Below, piece by piece: positions 7,972 to 15,533 of a DNA stretch of 64,000 bases. The position numbers and the translations under genes are program-made. The stretch's first letter is position 1. Each line of letters opens with the position of its first letter. The notes beneath the pieces were generated by a model. That model did no database searches and was not told the origin of the DNA. It saw only the letters and a program-made list of their open reading frames with translations. This DNA is from Gymnodinialimonas ceratoperidinii (GTDB lineage: Bacteria; Pseudomonadota; Alphaproteobacteria; Rhodobacterales; Rhodobacteraceae). The stretch lies in assembly GCF_019297855.1 (NCBI RefSeq), contig NZ_CP079194.1, positions 2,591,501 to 2,655,500 of the forward strand, given 5' to 3'.

Positions 7972-9810
7972 ATGTTACGCATGTCTGATATCGGTTATTC
8001 CGTCGCCGGCCGCACTCTGCTCGAGGGCGCCTCCGTCACCATCCCCGCGGGCCACAAGGTCGGCATCGTGGGCCGCAACGGCACGGGCAAGACCACGCTC
8101 TTCCGCATCATCCGCGGTGAGCTGGGCCTTGATACGGGCGAGATCACCCTGCCCGCCGGCGCCAAGATCGGCGGCGTGGCGCAGGAAGTCCCCTCCTCGG
8201 ACACCTCGCTGATCGACACGGTGCTGGAGGCCGATACCGAGCGCGCCGCGCTGCTGGCCGACACCTCCGACGATCCCACCCGCATCGCCGAGGTGCAGGC
8301 CCGCCTTGCCGACATCGACGCCTGGGGCGCCGAGGCGCGCGCCGCCACGATCCTGCGCGGGTTGGGCTTCAGCCACGCCGACCAGCAACGCCCCTGCTCC
8401 GCCTATTCCGGCGGCTGGCGGATGCGCGTGGCGCTGGCGGGCGTGCTGTTCTCGCAACCCGATATCCTGCTGCTCGACGAGCCGACCAACTACCTCGACC
8501 TCGAAGGCGCGCTCTGGCTGGAAGCCTACCTCGCGAAATACCCCCACACGGTGCTGATCATCTCCCACGACCGCGGCCTGCTGAACCGCGCCGTGGGCCA
8601 TATCCTGCACCTGTCCGACAAGACGCTGACCTATTACACCGGCGGCTACGACACTTTCGCCAAGACCCGCGCCGAACGCCGCGCGGTGCAGGCCGCCGCC
8701 GCCAAGAAGCAGGACGCCCAACGCGCCCACCTGCAGAGCTTCGTGGACCGCTTCAAGGCCAAGGCATCCAAGGCCAAGCAGGCGCAATCGCGCGTCAAGA
8801 TGCTCGAGAAGATGGAGACCATCCGCGCGCCCGAGGATGCCGCGCGCACCGTCTTCACCTTCCCCGAGCCCGAGGAACTCTCGCCCCCCATCGTCGCCAT
8901 GGACAATGCCGCCGTGGGCTACGGCGACACGCCGGTGCTCAAGCGCCTGAACCTGCGCCTCGATCAGGACGACCGCATCGCGCTTCTGGGCCGCAACGGT
9001 CAGGGCAAATCCACCCTGTCGAAGCTGCTCGCCGGCAAGCTCGCCACCATGGAGGGCCGCGTCACCGCCTCGTCCAAGCTGCGCATCGGCTATTTCGCGC
9101 AGCATCAGGTCGATGAGCTGCACCTCGACGAGACCCCGCTCGACCACCTGCGCCGCGAGCGCCCCGAGGATGCGCCGCCGAAACTCCGCGCCCGTCTCGC
9201 GGGCTTCGGCCTTGGCGCCGATCAGGCCGAAACCCTCGTCGCCAAGCTCTCCGGTGGCCAGAAGGCGCGGCTCTCGCTGCTTCTGGCCACCCTTGATGCG
9301 CCGCACCTGCTGATCCTCGACGAGCCAACCAACCACCTCGACATCGAAAGCCGCGAGGCGCTGGTCGAGGCGCTCACCGCCTATACAGGCGCCGTGGTCC
9401 TCGTCTCCCACGACATGCACCTGCTCAGCCTCGTGGCCGACCGCCTCTGGCTGGTCAAGGATGGCCACGTAGCCCCCTATGCCCACGATCTGGAGACCTA
9501 TCGCCAGAGCCTTCTGGGCAACGAGCCCAAGCCCGCGAAACCGGCGAAACCCAAGCCGAAGAAATTCTCCCAGGACCAGGTCAAGGAGCTCCGCTCCGAA
9601 GTGAAGAAGGCCGAAGCGCGGGTCGAGAAGATCGAGGACATGCGCGAGAAACTGGCCAAGAAACTCGCCGACCCCGCCCTCTACGAGGACGCCCGCGTGG
9701 GCGAGCTGACCACCTGGCAGAAGAAATACGCCGAGGTGATGGAGGGTCTGGCGCGCGCCGAAGACCTCTGGGAAAAGGCGCAGGCAAGGCTCGATGCCGC
9801 AAAAGGGTGA
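7972..9810 (+). CDS. ABC-F family ATP-binding protein
   Basis: 612-residue soluble twin ATPase without membrane segments. The first cassette has Walker A GRNGTGKT (34-41), signature YSGGWRMR and LLLDEPTNYLDLEG. A lysine-rich linker (about 225-290) with coiled-coil character follows. The second cassette has GRNGQGKS (340-347), LSGGQKAR and LILDEPTNHLD. A C-terminal Lys/Glu-rich coiled coil (about 520-605) resembles the Uup-type DNA or rRNA binding tail. ABC-F proteins act on the ribosome (E-site translation factors) or in antibiotic protection; the general housekeeping type seems likeliest here. A second ATG lies three codons downstream at 7981. A repeat copy follows the stop. Confidence 0.93.
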   Translation: MLRMSDIGYSVAGRTLLEGASVTIPAGHKVGIVGRNGTGKTTLFRIIRGELGLDTGEITLPAGAKIGGVAQEVPSSDTSLIDTVLEADTERAALLADTSDDPTRIAEVQARLADIDAWGAEARAATILRGLGFSHADQQRPCSAYSGGWRMRVALAGVLFSQPDILLLDEPTNYLDLEGALWLEAYLAKYPHTVLIISHDRGLLNRAVGHILHLSDKTLTYYTGGYDTFAKTRAERRAVQAAAAKKQDAQRAHLQSFVDRFKAKASKAKQAQSRVKMLEKMETIRAPEDAARTVFTFPEPEELSPPIVAMDNAAVGYGDTPVLKRLNLRLDQDDRIALLGRNGQGKSTLSKLLAGKLATMEGRVTASSKLRIGYFAQHQVDELHLDETPLDHLRRERPEDAPPKLRARLAGFGLGADQAETLVAKLSGGQKARLSLLLATLDAPHLLILDEPTNHLDIESREALVEALTAYTGAVVLVSHDMHLLSLVADRLWLVKDGHVAPYAHDLETYRQSLLGNEPKPAKPAKPKPKKFSQDQVKELRSEVKKAEARVEKIEDMREKLAKKLADPALYEDARVGELTTWQKKYAEVMEGLARAEDLWEKAQARLDAAKG

Positions 9811-9812
9811 AG

Positions 9813-9891
9813 CCCCTTCATCTTGGCCCTACAACTCCGGGGTCAGCGGGCTTTTCCACCGGAAAAGCACGCGTAAGGGGCAGCGCCCCTT
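9813..9891 (+). repeat. Mosaic intergenic repeat, copy 1 (tail plus two hairpins)
   Basis: The tail 9813-9842 begins CCTTCATCTTGGCC. It is followed by hairpin GCTTTTCC/ACC/GGAAAAGC (9850-9868) and hairpin AAGGGGC/AGC/GCCCCTT (9875-9891). The tail differs from that of copy 7 (60730) at one base in 28. It sits three bases after the ABC-F stop and may also end transcription, although it lacks a T-run. Confidence 0.8.
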
Positions 9892-9944
9892 GCCCTTGAA
9901 AAAGTCATGCAGCTTTGCTGCGCAATCCGGTTAAGGTCGGGCAC

Positions 9945-10562
9945 ATGGATCTGACGCTCTACATCCCCGCTTTCGTGACGCTTTTCGTCATCATCGACCC
10001 CATCGGCCTCGCGCCGCTCTACGTGGCGCTGACCCAGGGCATGACAACGCGGCAAAGACGCTCCATCGCGATCCGGTCCTGCCTTGTGGCCGCGGGCCTC
10101 CTGACGCTCTTCGGCCTCGCCGGAGAGGCGGTTCTGGGTTTTCTGGGGATCTCCATGGCCGCCTTCCGCATGGCTGGCGGCATCCTGCTGTTCCTCACTG
10201 CGCTCGACATGTTGTTCGAGCGGCGCACGCAGCGCCGCCAAGGCACCGCCGATGCCGAGCCCGAGGGCGACGACCCCTCCGTCTTCCCCCTCGCCATCCC
10301 GCTGATCGCGGGGCCCGGCTCCATCGCCACGATGATCCTTCTGACCGGTCAGGACGACACCACGCTCAACATCATCGCGATCCATGCGGTGATGGCGCTG
10401 GTCATCGTCCTCGTCTTCTTCCTGTTCATGCTCGCCACCCCGCTGGAGCGGCTGCTGGGGCCCACCGGCATCAACGTCGTCACCCGCCTTCTGGGCATGC
10501 TCCTTGCGGCTCTGTCGGTGCAGTTCGTCATTGACGGCTTCCGAGACCTGCAAGTTTTCTGA
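9945..10562 (+). CDS. MarC family integral membrane protein
   Basis: 205 residues with about six membrane helices. Conserved family features are the early FVIIDPIGLAPLYVALT segment and PLAIPLIAGPGSIATMILLT in the second half, an internal duplication with Pro-Gly-rich breaks. A charged loop (about 90-112) separates the halves. MarC proteins are membrane proteins of unsettled function; the old link to multiple antibiotic resistance was not upheld. The start at 9945 matches the family's N-terminus; an upstream in-frame start at 9915 would add ten unconserved residues. Confidence 0.88.
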   Translation: MDLTLYIPAFVTLFVIIDPIGLAPLYVALTQGMTTRQRRSIAIRSCLVAAGLLTLFGLAGEAVLGFLGISMAAFRMAGGILLFLTALDMLFERRTQRRQGTADAEPEGDDPSVFPLAIPLIAGPGSIATMILLTGQDDTTLNIIAIHAVMALVIVLVFFLFMLATPLERLLGPTGINVVTRLLGMLLAALSVQFVIDGFRDLQVF

Positions 10563-10596
10563 TCCGTCGCTATATGTTCTCCGAGAGGAGCCTTTG

Positions 10597-11175
10597 ATGG
10601 AAACCGAGGATATTCCCCGCCTGATCTACCTGATCGTCCTGCTCTGCGCGGTGGCGGGGTATTTCCTGTGGGGGCAGCGCGGACAATTGGGCAAGATGGC
10701 GCGCTACCTCGCGGTCTGGGGGTTCATCTTCCTCGGCGCCATCGTCGCCGTCGGGCTCTGGACCGAGATCAGCAACCAGATCGCACCGCGGCAATCGGTG
10801 ATGCAGAGCGGCGCGATCACGGTGCCGCGGGCCTCGGACGGGCATTTCTACCTGACGCTCGAGGTCAACGGCGTGCCGACCCGCTTCGTCGTCGATACCG
10901 GCGCCTCGGCCATCGTGTTGAGCCTCCCGGACGCGGTGCGCGCGGGGATCAAGACCGATGACCTGATCTTCTCGGGGCGCGCGACCACGGCCAACGGCAG
11001 GGTGGAAACCGCCCCCACAAGGGTCGAGACCCTGTCGCTGGGCGGCATCGTCGATGAAAACGTCCGCGTCATCGTCAACGGTGGCGACATGTCGGGGAGC
11101 CTTCTGGGCATGACCTACCTCAACCGCTTCTCCCGGCTGGAGATCGCCGACGGCCGGCTGATCCTCGAGCGCTAG
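10597..11175 (+). CDS. Membrane-anchored retropepsin-like aspartic protease (TIGR02281 type)
   Basis: 192 residues. There are two N-terminal membrane helices (about 8-24 and 37-55), then a soluble clan AA protease domain. Its catalytic motif is FVVDTGAS (Asp100), with the later hydrophobic-hydrophobic-Gly element at LLGMTYL. Such single-domain proteases act as dimers; the physiological substrate is not known. The start at 10597 follows GAGGAG with a 6-base gap. It lies 34 bases after the MarC gene and converges with holC, their stop codons overlapping. Confidence 0.88.
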   Translation: METEDIPRLIYLIVLLCAVAGYFLWGQRGQLGKMARYLAVWGFIFLGAIVAVGLWTEISNQIAPRQSVMQSGAITVPRASDGHFYLTLEVNGVPTRFVVDTGASAIVLSLPDAVRAGIKTDDLIFSGRATTANGRVETAPTRVETLSLGGIVDENVRVIVNGGDMSGSLLGMTYLNRFSRLEIADGRLILER

Positions 11176-11636
11176 GCGCGCGGGCTCTCGGCCTTCATCT
11201 CCCAGCGGCCCGAGGCCTCGGACCAGTATTTCGCCGCACAGCCCGCCGCCGTCAGGGTCTTCCATTGCTCGCGCGCAACCTGCACCGCGCCCTCGTCGAA
11301 GCCATCGAAGAGCACCATCACCCGTTCCATTGCGCCCACTTCGGCGGGGTCCACCTGCGCGCCCTCGATGGTGACGAGGCAGGTCGGATCATTGCCCGCC
11401 GTTCCGGTGGTCAGAAGCACCGGCTGCGCGGCATCATGGTCGCCACCCGCGCGGCCATGGGGCAGGAAGCTATCGGGCGGCACGGACCAGAGCGCGAGGT
11501 CGAGCCGATCGAGCGTCGCCTCGGTCCGGCCGCGGATCGCGATCCGCCAACCGGCCTGCAGCGATTTGCCCAGAAGTATCCGCAAAGCCATGTCGAGCGG
11601 CGACTGGGTGAGGTGATAAAAATACGCCTCACCCAT
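11172..11636 (-). CDS. holC: DNA polymerase III chi subunit
   Basis: 154 residues, the usual length of HolC, with the typical opening FYHLTQSPLD, a leucine-rich early helix, the LWSV segment and FDGFDEGAVQVAREQWKTLTAAG. Chi is the clamp-loader accessory subunit that links the replicase to single-strand-binding protein. It follows pepA on the same strand with a 29-base gap, the common alphaproteobacterial pairing. Its stop overlaps that of the convergent protease gene. Confidence 0.93.
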   Translation of the reverse strand: MGEAYFYHLTQSPLDMALRILLGKSLQAGWRIAIRGRTEATLDRLDLALWSVPPDSFLPHGRAGGDHDAAQPVLLTTGTAGNDPTCLVTIEGAQVDPAEVGAMERVMVLFDGFDEGAVQVAREQWKTLTAAGCAAKYWSEASGRWEMKAESPRA

Positions 11637-11665
11637 GACTTACGCGCCGTTCTTCATGCAGAACT

Positions 11666-13132
11666 TCAGCTTTCATAATCATCCCGAACCAGCCGGTCGA
11701 GCGCCATGACGCCCCAACCCGTGGCACCCTTCGGAGCCAGAGCCGTCTCGGACTTGACCGAGGCCACGCCCGCGATGTCGAGGTGGATCCAGGGCGTTTC
11801 GTCCTTGACGAAGCGCTGCAGGAACTGCGCCGCGGTGATCGAGCCTGCGGCCCGACCGCCCACGTTGGCCATGTCGGCCACGCGCGATTTCAGCAGCTTG
11901 TCATAGGCATCCCCAAGAGGCATCCGCCAGGCGCCCTCGTTCTCGGCACCGGCGGCCTTCAGGAATGCGCCCGAGAGCGCATCGGAGTTGGAGAAGACGC
12001 CCGCGTTCTCGTGACCCAACCCGATGATGATCGCGCCGGTCAGGGTGGCGAGATCGATCATGCCGGCGGGCTCGAACCGTTCCTGCGCGTACCACATGAT
12101 GTCGCAGAGGACCAAACGCCCCTCGGCGTCGGTGTTGATGACCTCGACGGTGTCGCCCTTCATCGAGCGGATCACGTCGCCGGGGCGCGTGGCGCGGCCG
12201 TCGGGCATGTTCTCGACGAGGCCCACGACACCCACGACATTGGCCTTGGCCTTGCGTCGCGCCAGCGTGCGCATGACGCCCGAGACGACGCCCGCCCCGC
12301 CCATGTCCATGGTCATGTCTTCCATGCCGCCTGCGGGCTTGAGGCTGATGCCGCCGGTGTCGAAGACGACACCCTTGCCGACCAGCGCCAGCGGCTTCTC
12401 GTCACCGCCGCCGTTCCATTTCATCACCACGACCTTGGAGGGGCTTTCCGAGCCCTCGCCCACCGCCAGCAGCGTGCGCATGCCAAGCTCGGCCAGTTCG
12501 GCCTCTTCCAGCACCTCGACCTCCAGCCCGAGGTCGGTCATCGCCGAGAGGCGGTTGGCGAATTCGGTGGTGGTCAGCACGTTGGCGGGCTCATTCACCA
12601 GATCGCGGGTGAAAAAGACGCCCTCGGCCACGGCCATGGCGGTCTCGGCCTCGGGTTTGACCTCGTCAGGCTTGGCGCAATGGATCGTGACGCCCTTGGC
12701 CTCGGGCTTTTCCTTGGTGAGGTGGTCGTCGAAGCCGTAGGCGCGCAGCGCGAGGCCGAGCGCGATGTCGGCGGCGCGCTGGTAGGCGCCGGCGCAAAGG
12801 GTCAGCGCTGCCTTGCCCTTGAACTTCGCAAGCGAAGCGCCCGCCTTGCGGGCATCGGCGACGGAGGGGCGACGGTCGAGCTTCACGACCAGCAACGCCT
12901 CGGCCGCGAGACCGGCGGGGAAGCCCATGGTGAAGCCTTCGCCGGTTTTCACCTTCTCCCATGCCTCAGAGTCCACCAGCCGCGCCACCGCCTGCTTGGT
13001 CAGACGGTTCACCCGCCGACCGGCGGGATCCAGCTTGCCATCGGGCGTGACGAGAATCGCCAGCTTGCCGTCCGCGTCAGCGAGGGCATCAAGGTCGGTT
13101 TCAACATAATCGATGGACAAAAGGTCGGTCAT
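11666..13132 (-). CDS. pepA: Leucyl aminopeptidase (M17)
   Basis: 488 residues. The N-terminal alpha/beta domain (about 1-170) is followed by the catalytic domain with GKGVVFDTGGISLKP, the DMGGAG segment and the M17 signature NTDAEGRL, which carry the two-metal ligands. It is a cytoplasmic hexameric aminopeptidase that recycles peptides; in enterobacteria the homologue also binds DNA in site-specific recombination. It is first gene of a pepA-holC unit, divergent from lptF across a 191-base region that holds a perfect dyad. Confidence 0.96.
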   Translation of the reverse strand: MTDLLSIDYVETDLDALADADGKLAILVTPDGKLDPAGRRVNRLTKQAVARLVDSEAWEKVKTGEGFTMGFPAGLAAEALLVVKLDRRPSVADARKAGASLAKFKGKAALTLCAGAYQRAADIALGLALRAYGFDDHLTKEKPEAKGVTIHCAKPDEVKPEAETAMAVAEGVFFTRDLVNEPANVLTTTEFANRLSAMTDLGLEVEVLEEAELAELGMRTLLAVGEGSESPSKVVVMKWNGGGDEKPLALVGKGVVFDTGGISLKPAGGMEDMTMDMGGAGVVSGVMRTLARRKAKANVVGVVGLVENMPDGRATRPGDVIRSMKGDTVEVINTDAEGRLVLCDIMWYAQERFEPAGMIDLATLTGAIIIGLGHENAGVFSNSDALSGAFLKAAGAENEGAWRMPLGDAYDKLLKSRVADMANVGGRAAGSITAAQFLQRFVKDETPWIHLDIAGVASVKSETALAPKGATGWGVMALDRLVRDDYES

Positions 13133-13229
13133 TCAAGGCTCCTGATGGGCGAAAAGCGTGACATTCGCGCCAGACCTTAGGGCGCTGTGCCGCCCTTGGC
13201 CAGATCGCCCCTACGCAAGGCTGAAAAAC

Positions 13230-13248
13230 TCATCTAAAACATAGATGA
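13230..13248. promoter_or_regulatory. 7-bp perfect dyad between pepA and lptF
   Basis: TCATCTA, a 5-base AAACA spacer, then TAGATGA, in an AT-rich patch of the divergent pepA/lptF control region (75 bases before the lptF start, 97 before pepA). Symmetry and position fit a repressor or activator site. No matching regulator is encoded nearby. Confidence 0.4.
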
Positions 13249-13323
13249 CGCGGTCGGGCTGCCATCCGGACACCGCATGTGGGGGGTGCCAGTCTGGCTC
13301 CTGATTGCTTCGGAGGATGACCC

Positions 13324-14442
13324 TTGGGTCAATACGACCGGTATATTTTGCGACAGCTTGTCATGCTGTTCGGATTTTTCAGCCTCGTGCTGGTGTCGGT
13401 CTACTGGGTCAACCAGGCGGCGCGGCTGTTCGACTCGTTGATCGCGGACGGACAGAACGTGGGCGTCTTCCTCGAATTCTCGGCCCTGACGCTGCCATGG
13501 ATCGTGCAGTTGATCCTGCCCGTCTCGGCCTTCGTGGCGACGCTTTACATCTTCAACCGGCTGATCGGTGACTCGGAACTGGTGGTGTTGCAGACCGCCG
13601 GCCTGTCGGCGCTGCGGCTGTTGCGGCCGGTGCTGGCCTTCGGCTTGCTGATGGCGCTGTTGGTGGCGCTGCTGAGCAATGTCCTCGCCCCTTCGGCGCG
13701 GTCGCAATTCGTACAGCGGCAAGCGGAGGTGCGCGACGATCTGACGGGGCGGTTCCTGCGCGCGGGCGAGTTTATTCATCCCGGCAATGGCCTGACGGTT
13801 TACATTCGCGACATCAGCCCCTTGGGCGAGTTTCGCGACCTGTTCCTGCAGGACACCTCGACCGAGGGCGTCGAGGTGACTTACACGGCGACGAATGCGC
13901 TGCTGGTGCGCTCGGAAACCGGGCCGCGGCTGGTGATGTTCGACGGGCTGGCGCAGACGCTGGACCTCGAGACCGGCCGCCTCTCGACGATTTCGTTCAA
14001 TGATTTCACCTATAGCGTGGACAGCCTGCTGAATGATGGCGGGCGGCGGCGCGTGGATGTGCGCGAACTGCCGACGCCGCTGCTTTTGACGGCGGACGCG
14101 GAATTGGCCGCTGCGCTGAACCTCGATCTGGCGAAGATGGTGTTCGAGGGGCACGACAGGCTGGCGCAATCGCTGTTCGTGATCTTCGTGCCGCTGATCG
14201 GAGCGGCATCCCTGATGCTCGGGAGCTTTTCGCGCTTCGGGGTGTGGAAACAGATCTTGGTCGCGGTGGCGCTCGTGTTGCCGATGCAGATCGTGCGCAA
14301 TGCCGGAGAGGCGGCGGTGCGCGCCGATGCGGAGGCCTGGCCGATGGCCTATGCGCAACCTGCGTTGTCGGCCCTGATCGCGGCGGGCATGGTGACGCTC
14401 GCGATGCGCCGGTCGACCCGTTGGCGGAGCATTCCGGCATGA
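13324..14442 (+). CDS. lptF: LPS export permease LptF
   Basis: 372 residues, with the YjgP/YjgQ architecture: an N-terminal group of membrane helices (about 11-115), a periplasmic jellyroll domain (about 130-260) and C-terminal helices (about 275-365). With LptG and the ATPase LptB2 it extracts LPS from the inner membrane towards LptC. The start is TTG at 13324: GGAGG lies 7 bases upstream and the family N-terminus (YDRYILRQL) begins there. It is first of lptF-lptG-lptD-surA-pdxA-rsmA; its stop overlaps the lptG start. Confidence 0.94.
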   Translation: MGQYDRYILRQLVMLFGFFSLVLVSVYWVNQAARLFDSLIADGQNVGVFLEFSALTLPWIVQLILPVSAFVATLYIFNRLIGDSELVVLQTAGLSALRLLRPVLAFGLLMALLVALLSNVLAPSARSQFVQRQAEVRDDLTGRFLRAGEFIHPGNGLTVYIRDISPLGEFRDLFLQDTSTEGVEVTYTATNALLVRSETGPRLVMFDGLAQTLDLETGRLSTISFNDFTYSVDSLLNDGGRRRVDVRELPTPLLLTADAELAAALNLDLAKMVFEGHDRLAQSLFVIFVPLIGAASLMLGSFSRFGVWKQILVAVALVLPMQIVRNAGEAAVRADAEAWPMAYAQPALSALIAAGMVTLAMRRSTRWRSIPA

Positions 14443-15533
14443 TACTGCACCTCTACATCGCGCGGCGTTTCATGGTGGCCTTCGGGATCGTTCTGGCGGT
14501 CTTCGTGGCGATCCTGCTGCCCATCGACATGGCCGATCAGCTTCGCCGCCTCGGGACCGACCAGGGCTTCGTCGCGGTGCTGCAGCTGGCGCTTCTGAAC
14601 CTTCCGCGGAGCCTCAACGGGCTGATGCCCCTGTTCGTGATGCTGGCGACACTGATCCTGTTCCTCGGGCTGGCGCGGACGTCGGAACTGGTGGTGGTGC
14701 GTGCCTCGGGGCGCTCGGCGCTGAAATCGGCGGCCTCCCCCGTCGTGGTGGCCCTGATCATCGGCGGGCTGTCGCTGCTGATCCTCAACCCGCTGGTGGC
14801 GGCCACGGCGCGGCAATACGACGTCACGCTGGCGCGGCTTCTGGGTTCGGAGAGCCGGTCGGTCTCGGTCACCGGCCAAGGCCTGTGGCTGCGGCAGGGG
14901 GTGGGCAGCGAGCAGACGGTGATCCGCGCCTCGGCGACCAATTCCGAGGGCACGCATCTCTTTGACGCCTCGTTCTTCACCTTTGATGCCGATGGCCTGC
15001 TGCTGGAGCGGATGGACGCCCGCGAGGCGCTTCTGGAGCGCGACGCCTGGACGCTGACCGACGTGAAGCGCTGGCCAGTGGCGGGCTCTCTCAACGCCGA
15101 GGCGGATGCGCGCCGTTTCGAGACGCTGCTGCTGCCCTCGACCCTGACCGCCGAGCAGATCCGCGACAGTTTCGGCGACCCCGAGACGGTGCCGATCTTC
15201 GAGCTGCCCGCCTTCATCCGGCAGCTCAACGACGCGGGCTTCGCGGCGCTGCAACATCGCACCTGGTTCCAGATGCAGCTGTCCTCGCCGCTGCTGCTGG
15301 CCGCGATGGTCCTGATCGGCGCGGGCTTCACCATGCGCCACACGCGGTTCGGCAAAACCGGGGTCATGGTGCTGTCGGCGATCCTGCTGGGGTTCGGCGT
15401 CGTCTTCATCCGGCGCTTTGCCGAAGTGCTTGGCGAATCCGGACAGGTCGCGGCCCCTCTCGTGGCCTGGACGCCACCAATTGCAGCAATCCTCTTGGCG
15501 CTCGGCTTTTTATTGCATACGGAGGATGGGTGA
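14439..15533 (+). CDS. lptG: LPS export permease LptG
   Basis: 364 residues, with the same layout as LptF: membrane helices at the N-terminus (LYIARRFMVAFGIVLAVFVAILL), a periplasmic beta domain in the middle, and three C-terminal helices. It is the partner permease of LptF in the LptB2FG transporter. ATG at 14439 overlaps the lptF stop (ATGA), so the two are made in a coupled fashion. The next gene, lptD, overlaps its stop in turn. An in-frame start at 14244 lies inside lptF and is ignored. Confidence 0.94.
   Translation: MILHLYIARRFMVAFGIVLAVFVAILLPIDMADQLRRLGTDQGFVAVLQLALLNLPRSLNGLMPLFVMLATLILFLGLARTSELVVVRASGRSALKSAASPVVVALIIGGLSLLILNPLVAATARQYDVTLARLLGSESRSVSVTGQGLWLRQGVGSEQTVIRASATNSEGTHLFDASFFTFDADGLLLERMDAREALLERDAWTLTDVKRWPVAGSLNAEADARRFETLLLPSTLTAEQIRDSFGDPETVPIFELPAFIRQLNDAGFAALQHRTWFQMQLSSPLLLAAMVLIGAGFTMRHTRFGKTGVMVLSAILLGFGVVFIRRFAEVLGESGQVAAPLVAWTPPIAAILLALGFLLHTEDG

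Noticed and set aside
7975..9486. 503-codon minus-strand frame over the ABC-F gene
   Set aside because: Composition of antisense reading (His, Gly, Val, Gln rich) and complete overlap with a well-conserved ABC-F gene.
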